DNA from: Thalassobaculum_A sp040219615
GTDB lineage: Bacteria > Pseudomonadota > Alphaproteobacteria > Thalassobaculales > Thalassobaculaceae
Assembly: GCF_040219615.1 (NCBI RefSeq)
Contig: NZ_JAVJSE010000010.1
Location: 248,001 to 312,000, forward strand
Reading direction: 5' to 3'
Length of the DNA stretch: 64,000 nt
This document shows positions 8,469 through 16,940 of this stretch, one piece after another. The notes beneath the pieces were generated by a model that had not been told where the DNA came from, searched no databases, and saw only the letters and a program-made list of their open reading frames with translations. The position numbers and the translations under genes were made by a program. Every line of letters begins with the position of its first letter. The stretch's first letter is position 1.

Positions 8469-10124
8469 TCAGGCCGGGCGGGCCTGATCCGCGCCGATGT
8501 TCAACTGCCTGATGACGATCTGCAGGAAGACGCGGTTGGTCTCCAACAGCTCGTCCATGACCTTCCGGACCGCGGCTTCGTCGCGCTCGGCGAAGGCAAT
8601 GTTCAGCTCGCCGGTGCCCGCGTCGTTGTAGAGATGCTCCCACCGCTTGTACATCGCACTCACGGTCTGCCGGTCGGCCTCGGATTCGAACGCCGGGACC
8701 AGGAGCCCGGGGTTCAGCAGCCCGGAGGAGCCCGCCTCCTCGACGACGCGCTCCAACGCCCCGCGGATCTCGTCGATGTCGAGCGCGCCCGGCTCGGTGA
8801 TGCGCACCTTCTCGGCGACCTCCCACAGGAAGCGGTGGGCCAGCCGCAGCGAGGTCAGGACCGCCGACAGCCCGTCCGGGAGATGGGTGATCTGCATGGC
8901 CGAGACGTCGGGCAGCAGGCTGAGATGGAACACCGTCGGCCGCGCGTAGTCGCGTTCGCCGGACGCGACCAGGACCGGCCGGAACACGCGGCTGCCGCCG
9001 GGGCCGACCTCCCTGACCGTCGCGTAGATGCGCCTGAAGTCGTCGCCGGCCGCGATGCTTCGCAGCGCATCGCACAACTCCTTCACCCAGTGGGCGGACG
9101 GCCCCCGGGTCGGCACCCTGGAGGTCAGCTCGCCCCAGGTCGACGGTAACGGCCCCGAGTTCTTCTTGCCGAGGATGTGCAGGACGCCTCTGGTGGCATC
9201 GCGTATCCGGGCGCGCGAGAGGATCTCGAGGTTCCTGTCGGTGATCGCCGCGTCCAGGGCCGCCGAGCCATCGAGCGCAGGCATGCCCTCGAAGCCGATG
9301 GCCGCCTTGAGGGCGACCAGTTCGGGATCGTCCGGATAGTGCAGGGAGAGAAGCTCTCCCGGTGCGTCCACCTCGAACACCACGTGCTCGTCGAAGTAGC
9401 GCAGCCGCTCGGGGGATCCGCGCGACAGCACCGCCTCGCATATCCTGGTCGTCATCTCGTCGACCCAGGCGAACTGTCCGACCTTCTTCAGGCCCGGAAC
9501 GAAATCGTCGTTGCGGAACAGGCTGACGAGAAAGCCCCGGACGTCATCCTCGGTCGCGCTGACGGACTGGAAGTGCTTGATCTGGTCCGGGACCGACACG
9601 TGGGGATGATGCAGGCACACGAGCCTGTCGCCCGGCACCATCCGGCCCGTGAACCTGCCGGTCTCGAACAACGGCCAGTCGTAGTCCTCCTGGGGATCGG
9701 GCAACAGCAGGATGAACAGGTTTGCGTTGTCCACCCCGCGTTCGATCTCGGCCAGGAACTCCATCCCGACCGTGGTCTCCCGGAAGTCCTCGGCGAACGT
9801 GATGTTCAGGCCGCCGCTGGAGCGCAACGCCCCCACCACGGCCGCCGCGGTGTCGCGGTCGGTCGTCTTGTAGCTGAAGAACACGTTGATCGTGCGGGCA
9901 CGGATGGCGTCCGCCGCCTTGGCGACCCCGTCGGCCGCCTGCTCCAACGGCACCCGGCGGAGCTTTTCGGCGGCCCGCGTGATCGCGGCCCGCTCGTCCC
10001 TGTATTCGGCCAGCTTCCGGGCGACCTTCGGGTGCGCCAGGATCATCTGGACCGTCTCGTCCGCATGAAGATGGTCGTCGACAAGGGCCGTCGCCCGTGT
10101 CCTCTCGTCTTCCACATATGCCAA
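8469..10124 (-). CDS. TIR-domain protein with long uncharacterised C-terminal region
   Basis: A 551-residue cytoplasmic protein with no signal peptide or membrane segment. Residues 1-78 are mostly helical and charged. Residues 79-200 look like a Toll/interleukin-1 receptor (TIR) domain: INVFFSYKTTDRDTA matches the first strand and box 1, a LFILLLPD strand follows, and DWPLFETGRF places Glu154 where TIR NADases keep the catalytic Glu. Residues 240-551 match nothing I recognise. The start is TTG 10124, chosen because of a GGGGGAGG site 6-7 nt upstream. TIR proteins in bacteria often destroy NAD in anti-phage defence; no sensor gene lies beside it, so it may act alone. Confidence 0.68.
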   Translation of the reverse strand: MAYVEDERTRATALVDDHLHADETVQMILAHPKVARKLAEYRDERAAITRAAEKLRRVPLEQAADGVAKAADAIRARTINVFFSYKTTDRDTAAAVVGALRSSGGLNITFAEDFRETTVGMEFLAEIERGVDNANLFILLLPDPQEDYDWPLFETGRFTGRMVPGDRLVCLHHPHVSVPDQIKHFQSVSATEDDVRGFLVSLFRNDDFVPGLKKVGQFAWVDEMTTRICEAVLSRGSPERLRYFDEHVVFEVDAPGELLSLHYPDDPELVALKAAIGFEGMPALDGSAALDAAITDRNLEILSRARIRDATRGVLHILGKKNSGPLPSTWGELTSRVPTRGPSAHWVKELCDALRSIAAGDDFRRIYATVREVGPGGSRVFRPVLVASGERDYARPTVFHLSLLPDVSAMQITHLPDGLSAVLTSLRLAHRFLWEVAEKVRITEPGALDIDEIRGALERVVEEAGSSGLLNPGLLVPAFESEADRQTVSAMYKRWEHLYNDAGTGELNIAFAERDEAAVRKVMDELLETNRVFLQIVIRQLNIGADQARPA

Positions 10125-10317
10125 GTTCGCCTCCCCCGTTCAGAGGACGCGGCGACCCGGCCGGGCGAAGATCGGACTGACTATTCTGGACGCCCCCGTT
10201 CCCCGGAGGACGTCACCCCTGTTCCCTTGCCGGCAGTATGGTTGCATCGCCCGCCGATACGCAACCAGGAATCGCAAACGCCCGATAAATGCGCCTCGAA
10301 TTCGCGATTCCCCGGCC

Positions 10318-10791
10318 TTACTTCTTCTTCCGGGCGTGGGTCTCGATCGCCTCCTCGAGCTCGGAGCGGGCCTCGCAGCCGTCCGGGCACAGCTTCACCA
10401 GTTTCGCCAGCAGGGCCTGGGCCTCCTTCGGCCGGCCGGTCTCCAGGTACAGCTCGCCGAGATACTCCATCGCCTCCTGGTGGTTCGGGTCGAGCGCCAG
10501 GGCCTTGGCGTAGTAGCCCTCGCCGTCCTTCCAGTTGCCCGCCTTGCGCGACGCGAACCCGAGCTGGCTCCAGCCGTCGGCGTTCTTGGGCTGGCGCTTG
10601 ACCACCGCCTGCAGAAGCGGCACCGCCTCGGCGTAGCGCTCCTCGTCGATCAGCGCCTCGGCCTTGGCGTAGTCGGACATCCCGGCCTTGTCGCCGGCTT
10701 CGTCGGTGGAGGGCGTGGGCGCCATCGCCTGGGCCGGCACGGCAAGCAGCATCAGCACGGCCGCAAGCGCGGCGGCGGCGGGGCGTGTCAT
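10318..10791 (-). CDS. Secreted tetratricopeptide-repeat protein
   Basis: A 157-residue periplasmic protein. The signal peptide is at residues 1-24 (ALAAVLMLLAVPAQAMA), followed by about three TPR units (about 39-72, 73-106 and 107-140) with the usual W/Y-L-G pattern, for example DGWSQLGFASRKAGNWKDG and EAMEYLGELYLETGRPKEA. Cys135 and Cys139 near the end could form a disulfide. Its ATG overlaps the glutathione peroxidase stop by 4 bp (ATGA), so the two are translated together. TPRs mediate protein contacts; the partner is unknown. Confidence 0.85.
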   Translation of the reverse strand: MTRPAAAALAAVLMLLAVPAQAMAPTPSTDEAGDKAGMSDYAKAEALIDEERYAEAVPLLQAVVKRQPKNADGWSQLGFASRKAGNWKDGEGYYAKALALDPNHQEAMEYLGELYLETGRPKEAQALLAKLVKLCPDGCEARSELEEAIETHARKKK

Positions 10792-11351
10792 CGGGGAAGC
10801 ACCTTCTCCACGGCGGAAGTCACGGTCTCCGAGGTCGGCTCGGCCCGGGTCGGGATGGCGGCGGCGAGCCGGCCGTCGGGCGCGACCAGGTATTTGTGGA
10901 AGTTCCAGCGCGGCGCCTCGCCGGCACCGAGCGTGGCGGCGGCCCAGCGGTAGAACGGATGGGCCTCGGCGCCGACCACCTGGTTCTTGTCGGTCATCGG
11001 GAAGTCGACCGCGAAGTTGGTCTCGCAGAAGCTCTTGATCTGGGCGGCGCTGCCCGGCTCCTGGCCGCCGAAGTCGTTCGACGGCACGCCGATCACCACC
11101 AGCCCGCGGTCGCGGTAGCGCTGCCACAGCGCCTGCAGCCCCTCGTATTGCGGGGTGAAGCCGCAGCGCGAGGCGGTGTTGACCACCAGCAGCGCCTTGC
11201 CCCGGTAGGCCGACAGCGGCATCGCCTCGCCGTCGATCGAGGTGAAGGTGAAGTCCCAGGCCGTCTCGGCCGCGGCGTCCCTCGCGGTCATGGTCCAGCC
11301 TCCCAACAGCGTCAGCACGGCCAGCAGGCCCGCGCGCAGAATGCTACCCAT
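10788..11351 (-). CDS. Glutathione peroxidase family protein, exported
   Basis: Thiol peroxidase of the GPX family, 187 residues from ATG 11351. A hydrophobic leader (ILRAGLLAVLTLLGGW) suggests export or a membrane anchor. The catalytic set is visible: peroxidatic Cys in NTASRCGFTPQYEGLQ, Gln in FGGQEPG and Trp-Asn in WNFHKYLV. A second Cys in FCETNFAV may act as resolving Cys, as in thioredoxin-dependent members. The start overlaps the end of the upstream sulfite-oxidase-like gene by 8 bp and the stop overlaps the TPR gene, making a tight three-gene operon for redox work in the envelope. Confidence 0.9.
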   Translation of the reverse strand: MGSILRAGLLAVLTLLGGWTMTARDAAAETAWDFTFTSIDGEAMPLSAYRGKALLVVNTASRCGFTPQYEGLQALWQRYRDRGLVVIGVPSNDFGGQEPGSAAQIKSFCETNFAVDFPMTDKNQVVGAEAHPFYRWAAATLGAGEAPRWNFHKYLVAPDGRLAAAIPTRAEPTSETVTSAVEKVLPR

Positions 11352-12006
11352 AGCGCTGTTCCTTCCACGGGTCACCGACGCCGTGATAGCCACGCGCCTC
11401 CCAGAAACCCTTTACGTCCTGCGCCACGAACCGGATCGAGCGGATCCACTTCGCACTCTTCCAGAAATACAGGGCCGGCACCACCAGCCGGACCGGCCCG
11501 CCGTGCTCGCGGGTCAGCGGCCTGCCCTCCCAATGGGTCGCGATCAGCGTGTCGGGCTCGTACAGCCAGTCGACCGACAGGTTGGTGGTGTAGCCGTCAT
11601 GGCTCTTCACGATCACGAACCGGGCGTCGTCGCGTGGCCGCACTTCGGCGATCAGGTCGCGGGTCGACACCCCGCGCCAGCGGTTGTCCAGCCGCGACCA
11701 GGCGGTGACGCAGTGGATGTCGGCGGTCACCTCGAAGGGCGGGATCGATTCCAGGTCGGCCAGCGACAACACCGTCGGCGCGGCCACCAGCCCCTCGACC
11801 GACAGCCGCCAGTCCTTCGGGTTCAGGTTCGGGTGGGTGCCGAGGTCGAGCACCGGCCAGTCGCGCACCCGGTGCTGGCCGGGCGGCAGCCGCCGCGATT
11901 CGGGGTCGCTCGGGCGGGCCGCCGGCGCCCGACGGTCGCGCGCCCATGCGGTCTTGGCCGCCACCAGCTTGGCCCGGTCGGCCGGGATCGGGGGTCCGTC
12001 GGTCAT
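11344..12006 (-). CDS. Sulfite oxidase-like molybdopterin oxidoreductase
   Basis: A 220-residue protein consisting of the molybdopterin-binding domain of the sulfite oxidase superfamily (YuiH-like branch). The cofactor-ligating Cys lies in the conserved segment ADIHCVTAWSRLDN, and SHDGYTTNL, EHGGPVRLV and FWKSAKWI are family landmarks. It lacks the dimerisation domain of true sulfite oxidases and has no evident Tat signal, so it may be cytoplasmic. First gene of the operon with glutathione peroxidase and the TPR protein. The physiological substrate of this branch is not established. Confidence 0.87.
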   Translation of the reverse strand: MTDGPPIPADRAKLVAAKTAWARDRRAPAARPSDPESRRLPPGQHRVRDWPVLDLGTHPNLNPKDWRLSVEGLVAAPTVLSLADLESIPPFEVTADIHCVTAWSRLDNRWRGVSTRDLIAEVRPRDDARFVIVKSHDGYTTNLSVDWLYEPDTLIATHWEGRPLTREHGGPVRLVVPALYFWKSAKWIRSIRFVAQDVKGFWEARGYHGVGDPWKEQRYG

Positions 12007-12238
12007 CCTCTGCCTCCAAGCGACATCGCTGGATATGGGACTCCGGCAATGCCGCCGCCAGCCGCCTGGATACCGTCATGCGATCACCAGCGCGTGCGCC
12101 GGGTAAGCGCGCCGGGCAAGCTCGCCGGCACCGCATAGATTGCAACAATTTGTCATAAGTTACCGCTTCGAGCGAGCATCCCCTCATGCAATCTTATGGC
12201 GAACAACGTCCGTCACCACGACGAAGGGGGGAGATGCA

Positions 12239-14542
12239 ATGAAGGGACTTGTCCTGACCACGCTGCTCGGGCTGGCCGCGCTCGCCGGCTCGAGCGATGC
12301 CTTCGCGAAGGGGGCGACCGAAACGCCGACCTGCAGTTTCGTCGACCGGATCGACTTCTTCGATGGCCCGCCGGCCGCCGGGCGCAAGGCCGGCGATCCG
12401 GCGCCGACGTCGATGCCGGTGTGCGGCTACTATCCGCAGCAGGACGGGGATCAGCCGTCGGCCCAGCCGATCAAGGCCTATCTCGGCATGCGCTACGCCC
12501 GGGCCGCGCGCTGGCAACCGCCGGAGTTCGCCCTGCCCGACCTGGAGCCGGCCAGCCGGTACGACAATACCGGCGGCAACGACCAGATCGTCGATGCCCT
12601 GAGCTTCAAGACCGTGTGCCCGCAGAAGCACACGGGCGACTTCCAACGGGCGAAATCGGACAAGGAGACCCGGGAAGGCGTGCCGATCGGCGACGACGAC
12701 TGCCTGTTCCTCAACATCTACAAGTCGGGCGATGCCAGCGCCGCGCCGGTGATGGTGTTCATTCACGGCGGCGCGTTCATCGAGGGCTCCGGCGGAGACG
12801 GTGCCATCATCGTCGGAGGGACCGACCCGTCCAGGCCCGAGGTGATCTTCAACCCCGACCAGGCGCTGTACAGCGGCGTCGGCCTGATCAAGGCGGCGGA
12901 ACGGCAGCAGAGCAAGACGCCGCTTGCCAACGGCGGCAAGGGCCTGGTCGTCGTCACCCTCAACTACCGCCTGGGCGCGCTCGGCTTCCTGTACCACGAC
13001 GCCGAAGACTCGCCAGTCAAGTCCTACGGCAATTACGGGATCCTCGACCAGCGCAAGGCGCTGGAGTGGGTACAGGCCAACATCCGCCAGTTCGGCGGCG
13101 ACCCCGGGAACGTGACGGTGTTCGGCGAGAGCGCCGGGGCGATGTCGGTCGGGCTGCACATCTTCAACACCGCCGGCGGCGGCAGCCTGTTCCACCGGGC
13201 GATCATGGAGAGCAACCCTATTGGCCTGCCCTATCGCCAGAACGACTACCGGACCAAGGACGACAAGCTGATCCTCGGCGAGGTCAACGCCGAGTCCTGC
13301 AGGTTCGTCCACGACGCCTACGAGAAGGTCGCCGGCGACGAGACGGTGCTCAAGAACTGCGACTATGCCGGCCGGCAGCCGAGCGGGGCCCTGCATTTCG
13401 ACTATGCCAAGGGCTTCGCGAAACTGACGGCGAGCACCGGCGGGGTCTACGACGTCCCGGCGGCGGTGATCGCCGACGCCCAGCTCGCGCTGCTGCCGAC
13501 GATCACGGACATGGCGGCTGCCGGCGGTGGCAAGCGGTGGTTCGCGCTGCTGCCCTGGACACCGTTCGTGGGCGACGAGGCGAACGTCCTGTTCCCCGGC
13601 CAGCCGCTGGAGCAGGGCTTCTACCAGGGCACCGGCGGGACAGGGCCGCGGGCCAATCCGGTACCGGTCCTCATGGGGACCAACCGGGACGAGGCCGACC
13701 TGTTCATCGGCATGATCGGCCAGCCGCTTGCGATCACCGCCCTCTACAGCACCGCGATGAACGCGCTGCTGTCCGACGCGCGGTCTTCGAACGGGAAGGC
13801 CAACCCGGCACTGTCAGACCTGCATCGGCCGCTGCCGGCGCCTGTCTCCGACGCGGACGTCCAACCCTACTGCGGACTCGACATCAGCGTCGACAAGACC
13901 GGGATGTCGGCCGGCGCGCCCGGCGACGGCGGTCTCCTGAATTGCCCGACCGGCACGACCGGGACCAGCGGCTTCGTGGCCGCCACGGACTCGATCCTGC
14001 CGGACGCCGCCTATACCGGACCGACCGCGTTCGGGCGGGTCGGGACCGATCTCGTGTTCCGCTGCGGCAACGTCGAGGTCGCCCGCAGCATCGCGAAACA
14101 GAACACCACGCCAAACCAGGTCGGGATGTACCTGTTCTCCGGCTCGCCGGTCGCGAACAGCGCCGTGTTCCCCGGCAAGCTCTGCAACAACGGCAACGGG
14201 CAGACCTACCAGTCGGTATGCCACGGCTACGAACTGCCGGCGGTGTTCTCAACCTTCGGACACTTCAGCGCTGAGGGCAGCGGCGCGACGCCTTGGACGA
14301 TCACGTCGATGACATCGGCCTGGGCGAACTTCGCGACGACCTCGACCCTGCCGGGGGACGCCGCGCCCGGGCAGATCCCGCTCGCGCTCTATCCGGCAGC
14401 GGACGGCTCCGACGGTCAGGTCAGGCTGCCGCCATACTCGACGACCTTCCAGCACACCGTCGACGGAATGGCCGCGGCGTCGTCCTGCGACACCTTCTGG
14501 ACGCCCCAGGCGGTGTATCCGACGTGGCGGACCGGCAGGTAG
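12239..14542 (+). CDS. Secreted type-B carboxylesterase
   Basis: Alpha/beta-hydrolase of the carboxylesterase type B family, 767 residues, longer than the usual 500-600. A signal peptide covers residues 1-24. Family marks in order: DDDCLFLNIY near 152-161, oxyanion HGG at 176-178, NYRLGALGFL near 242-251, and GESAG with nucleophile Ser298. GTNRDEADLF carries the probable acidic member and CHGYELPAVF the probable catalytic His. A GGGGGAG site precedes ATG 12239. The extra length comes from inserts around residues 30-130 and 540-640. Ester substrate unknown; a strong terminator follows. Confidence 0.9.
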   Translation: MKGLVLTTLLGLAALAGSSDAFAKGATETPTCSFVDRIDFFDGPPAAGRKAGDPAPTSMPVCGYYPQQDGDQPSAQPIKAYLGMRYARAARWQPPEFALPDLEPASRYDNTGGNDQIVDALSFKTVCPQKHTGDFQRAKSDKETREGVPIGDDDCLFLNIYKSGDASAAPVMVFIHGGAFIEGSGGDGAIIVGGTDPSRPEVIFNPDQALYSGVGLIKAAERQQSKTPLANGGKGLVVVTLNYRLGALGFLYHDAEDSPVKSYGNYGILDQRKALEWVQANIRQFGGDPGNVTVFGESAGAMSVGLHIFNTAGGGSLFHRAIMESNPIGLPYRQNDYRTKDDKLILGEVNAESCRFVHDAYEKVAGDETVLKNCDYAGRQPSGALHFDYAKGFAKLTASTGGVYDVPAAVIADAQLALLPTITDMAAAGGGKRWFALLPWTPFVGDEANVLFPGQPLEQGFYQGTGGTGPRANPVPVLMGTNRDEADLFIGMIGQPLAITALYSTAMNALLSDARSSNGKANPALSDLHRPLPAPVSDADVQPYCGLDISVDKTGMSAGAPGDGGLLNCPTGTTGTSGFVAATDSILPDAAYTGPTAFGRVGTDLVFRCGNVEVARSIAKQNTTPNQVGMYLFSGSPVANSAVFPGKLCNNGNGQTYQSVCHGYELPAVFSTFGHFSAEGSGATPWTITSMTSAWANFATTSTLPGDAAPGQIPLALYPAADGSDGQVRLPPYSTTFQHTVDGMAAASSCDTFWTPQAVYPTWRTGR

Positions 14543-14568
14543 GAGGGGGTCCCGCCGCCGCACGCGAT

Positions 14569-14600
14569 CGAGGGGGGCTCCGGCTCCCCTCGTTTCGTTT
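14569..14600 (+). terminator. Rho-independent terminator after the carboxylesterase
   Basis: Arms 14569-14578 and 14583-14592 form a 10-bp stem (one G-T pair) with a TCCG tetraloop, followed by TTTCGTTT. It lies 26 bp after the stop and 9 bp before the end of the convergent ABC permease gene. Confidence 0.8.
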
Positions 14601-14608
14601 CCGCCCCC

Positions 14609-15421
14609 TCAGCGCCAGCGCAGCAGCACCCGCTCGGCCCAGGACAGGGTGCCGGCGACCAGCAGGCCGAGGATCGACAGCACCACCACGCCGGCCAGCA
14701 GCTGGTCGGTGCGCATCAGGTTGCCGGCCTGCAGGATGAAGGCGCCGATGCCGTACTCGGCGCCGATCATCTCGGCCGCCACCACCAGGATCAGGGCGAT
14801 CGAGGCGGTGATCCGGAAACCGGCCAGGATCCCCGGCAGCGCGCCCGGCAGCACGATGCTCCACACGATCCGGGCCGGCGGCACCCCGAAGGACTGCGCC
14901 ATGCGGATCAGCGAGCGCGGCACCCCGTCGACCCCGCTGAAGGTGGCGATGACGGTCGGGAAGAATGTGCCCAGCGCGATGGTCGCGACCTTCGACGGCT
15001 CGCCGATGCCGAACCACAGGATCAGCAGCGGCAGCAGCGCGATCTTCGGGATCGGGAACAGCGCCGACACCACCGGCAGGCCGACCGCGCGGGCCAGCGA
15101 GAAGATCCCCATGGCGAGCCCGGCCGCCAGCCCGGCCAGCGTGCCGAGCGCCCAGCCACCGCCGATCCGGCCGAGCGAGGCCAGCAGGTGGGTGGCCAGC
15201 GTGCCGTCCTGGGCGATCACCACCAGGGCGGCGATCACCTCGGACGGGGCCGGCGCCATCAGCGGGCTGATCCAGCCGCGGGTCGAGCCGAGCTGCCAGA
15301 GCGCCACCAGGGCGATCAGGCCGACACTGCCGACGATACGCTGCGGCCGCACGATGAAGCCGCCGCCGCGGAACGGGACCGGCCGGCGGGCCGGCGACGC
15401 CGTGGTCCCATCCTCAGGCAT
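14609..15421 (-). CDS. ABC transporter permease, TauC/SsuC type
   Basis: Inner-membrane permease (270 residues, about six helices) of the taurine/nitrate/sulfonate uptake class. The EAA-like cytoplasmic loop is seen as SLIRMAQSFGVPPARIVWSI followed by VLPGALPGILAGFR. Its start overlaps the end of the ATPase gene by 8 bp. Imported compounds in this family include sulfonates, nitrate/cyanate and pyrimidine precursors; no substrate-binding protein gene is present within the window, so specificity stays open. Confidence 0.88.
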   Translation of the reverse strand: MPEDGTTASPARRPVPFRGGGFIVRPQRIVGSVGLIALVALWQLGSTRGWISPLMAPAPSEVIAALVVIAQDGTLATHLLASLGRIGGGWALGTLAGLAAGLAMGIFSLARAVGLPVVSALFPIPKIALLPLLILWFGIGEPSKVATIALGTFFPTVIATFSGVDGVPRSLIRMAQSFGVPPARIVWSIVLPGALPGILAGFRITASIALILVVAAEMIGAEYGIGAFILQAGNLMRTDQLLAGVVVLSILGLLVAGTLSWAERVLLRWR

Positions 15422-16187
15422 CGGCCATCTCCCGGTCGGCGGCGCTGGCCTCGGCGCGGATCAGCTCCCACAGCCGGTCCTGGATGCGGGCGATCTCCAG
15501 CCGCGCCGCCTCGCCCGAGCGCTCGGCCTGCGGCACCGCCACCGCCACCAGCTCGGTCAGCCGCCCCGGCCGGCGCGAGAACACCGCCACCCGGTCGGCC
15601 AGCCGCAGCGCCTCGGCCAGGTTGTGGGTGACGTAGAGCGCGGTGGTGCGGTTCTGCAGCCAGACCCCGAGGAAGTCCTCGATCAGCAGCTCGCGGGTCT
15701 GGGCATCGAGCGCCGACATCGGCTCGTCCAGCAGCAGCACCGCCGGGTCGACCACCAGGGCGCGGGCGATCCCGACACGCTGGCGCATGCCGCCCGACAG
15801 CTGGCGCGGCAGGGCGTCGGCGAACTCGGCGAGGCCGAGCCGTGCCAGCGCCGCCGCCACCCGCTCGCCGCGCTCGGCCCGCGACAGAGGATGGTGCTCG
15901 AGCGCCAGCGCCACGTTGCCGGCCACGGTCCGCCAGGGCAGCAGGGCGAAGTCCTGGAACACGTAGGTGATCGGGTTGAGGCAGCCCGCCGGGGCGGCCC
16001 CGGCCGCGGTGACCCGGCCCGAGGTCGGCAGGATCAGCCCGCCGGCGATCTGCAGCAGGGTCGACTTGCCGCAGCCCGACGGCCCGATGATCGCCAGGAT
16101 CTCGCCGTCGCGCGCCGTCAGGTCGACGCCGTCCAGCACCGCCAGGGCATCGTAGCGGTGGCTGATGGCTTCCAGGCGCAGGTCCAT
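15414..16187 (-). CDS. ABC transporter ATP-binding protein, TauB/SsuB type
   Basis: Nucleotide-binding subunit (257 residues) that powers the adjacent permease. Walker A is GPSGCGKST (about 35-43), the Q-loop lies in YVFQDFALLPW, the signature is LSGGMRQR, Walker B is VLLLDEPMSALD and the switch His is in YVTHNLAEA. All catalytic residues are present. First gene of a two-gene operon (ATPase then permease) on the minus strand; the binding protein expected for this class is missing from both sides. Confidence 0.92.
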   Translation of the reverse strand: MDLRLEAISHRYDALAVLDGVDLTARDGEILAIIGPSGCGKSTLLQIAGGLILPTSGRVTAAGAAPAGCLNPITYVFQDFALLPWRTVAGNVALALEHHPLSRAERGERVAAALARLGLAEFADALPRQLSGGMRQRVGIARALVVDPAVLLLDEPMSALDAQTRELLIEDFLGVWLQNRTTALYVTHNLAEALRLADRVAVFSRRPGRLTELVAVAVPQAERSGEAARLEIARIQDRLWELIRAEASAADREMADA

Positions 16188-16303
16188 GGCTCCTCCCTGG
16201 GCATCCGGATAGGGTGCCGCGGCGGCCGCGTCAACGGAGCGGCGGCCTGCGACGATGCGACGCCGGCTTCTCCGGTACCGGCAACCGGCACTAGGCTGTG
16301 GCC

Positions 16304-16759
16304 ATGATCGACACCGAGCCCCCGGTCCCCGACCCCGACCTCCCCGTGACCGACGACCCGTCGCCGGCCGACATCGCCGCGCTCGACGACGCCATCCACG
16401 CCTTCAATGTCGAGGCGACCGGGATCGACGACGGCCGGCTGCTGGCGATCCTGCTGCGCGGCCCCGACGGCACGCCCTATGCCGGCCTGCACGGCCATAG
16501 CTGGGGCGGCTGCTGCGAGATCAAGGTGCTGTGGATCGCCGAGTCGCACCGCGGCGCCGGCCTGGGGACCCGCCTGCTGCAGGCAGCCGAGCGCGAGGCC
16601 GTCAGGCGCGGCTGCCGGCAGATCGTGCTGACGTCGCACAGCTTCCAGGCGCCCGGGTTCTACGAGCAGCACGGCTACCGCCGACTGGCCGCGATCGAGG
16701 GCTATCCGGCCGGCCACGCCCAGGTCGTGCTGACCAAGCGGCTGGGCGACGGCTCCTAG
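16304..16759 (+). CDS. GNAT family N-acetyltransferase
   Basis: A 151-residue acetyl-CoA-dependent acetyltransferase. The acetyl-CoA loop is ESHRGAGLGTRLLQAAE, a normal R/Q-x-x-G-x-G/A match, and FYEQHGYRRL is the typical C-terminal beta-bulge segment. A GTG at 16298 would add two residues; neither start has a strong ribosome-binding site. The acceptor substrate is unknown. It stands alone between the ABC operon and the dehalogenase operon. Confidence 0.82.
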   Translation: MIDTEPPVPDPDLPVTDDPSPADIAALDDAIHAFNVEATGIDDGRLLAILLRGPDGTPYAGLHGHSWGGCCEIKVLWIAESHRGAGLGTRLLQAAEREAVRRGCRQIVLTSHSFQAPGFYEQHGYRRLAAIEGYPAGHAQVVLTKRLGDGS

Positions 16760-16765
16760 GGAGCG

Positions 16766-16810
16766 CGGCAGATTCTGCCGATAATCCGGCATACACGGCA
16801 GATTATGCTG
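16766..16810. promoter_or_regulatory. Two Lrp-type palindromes 30 bp apart
   Basis: CGGCAGATTCTGCCG (16766-16780) is a perfect palindrome with 7-bp arms and one central base. CGGCAGATTATGCTG (16796-16810) repeats it with two mismatches, exactly 30 bp (about three helical turns) downstream. They sit 131-175 bp before the dehalogenase - Lrp - DauA operon. Lrp/AsnC proteins bind such repeated palindromes on one face of the helix and usually regulate their own genes, so the Lrp at 17692 is the likely binder (inference). Confidence 0.55.
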
Positions 16811-16940
16811 TCCGCTGGCGAATTTCGATGCCCCCCACCGGGCCGTCTGCGGCATGCTGCGCCGAGCCAGGGGACGGTCGGCCGATCGACCGGTGCCGGG
16901 CGACAGTGGACGCGACTCCGGAACCCGAGGACCTCGGACC

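Noticed and set aside
10125..10317. Additional defence gene upstream of the TIR gene
   Set aside because: The 193-bp gap has no credible frame with a ribosome-binding site, only short out-of-frame stretches.
12196..14274. 692-codon plus-strand frame inside the carboxylesterase gene
   Set aside because: Out-of-frame shadow rich in Arg/Gly/Pro; the true frame has signal peptide, HGG and GESAG motifs.
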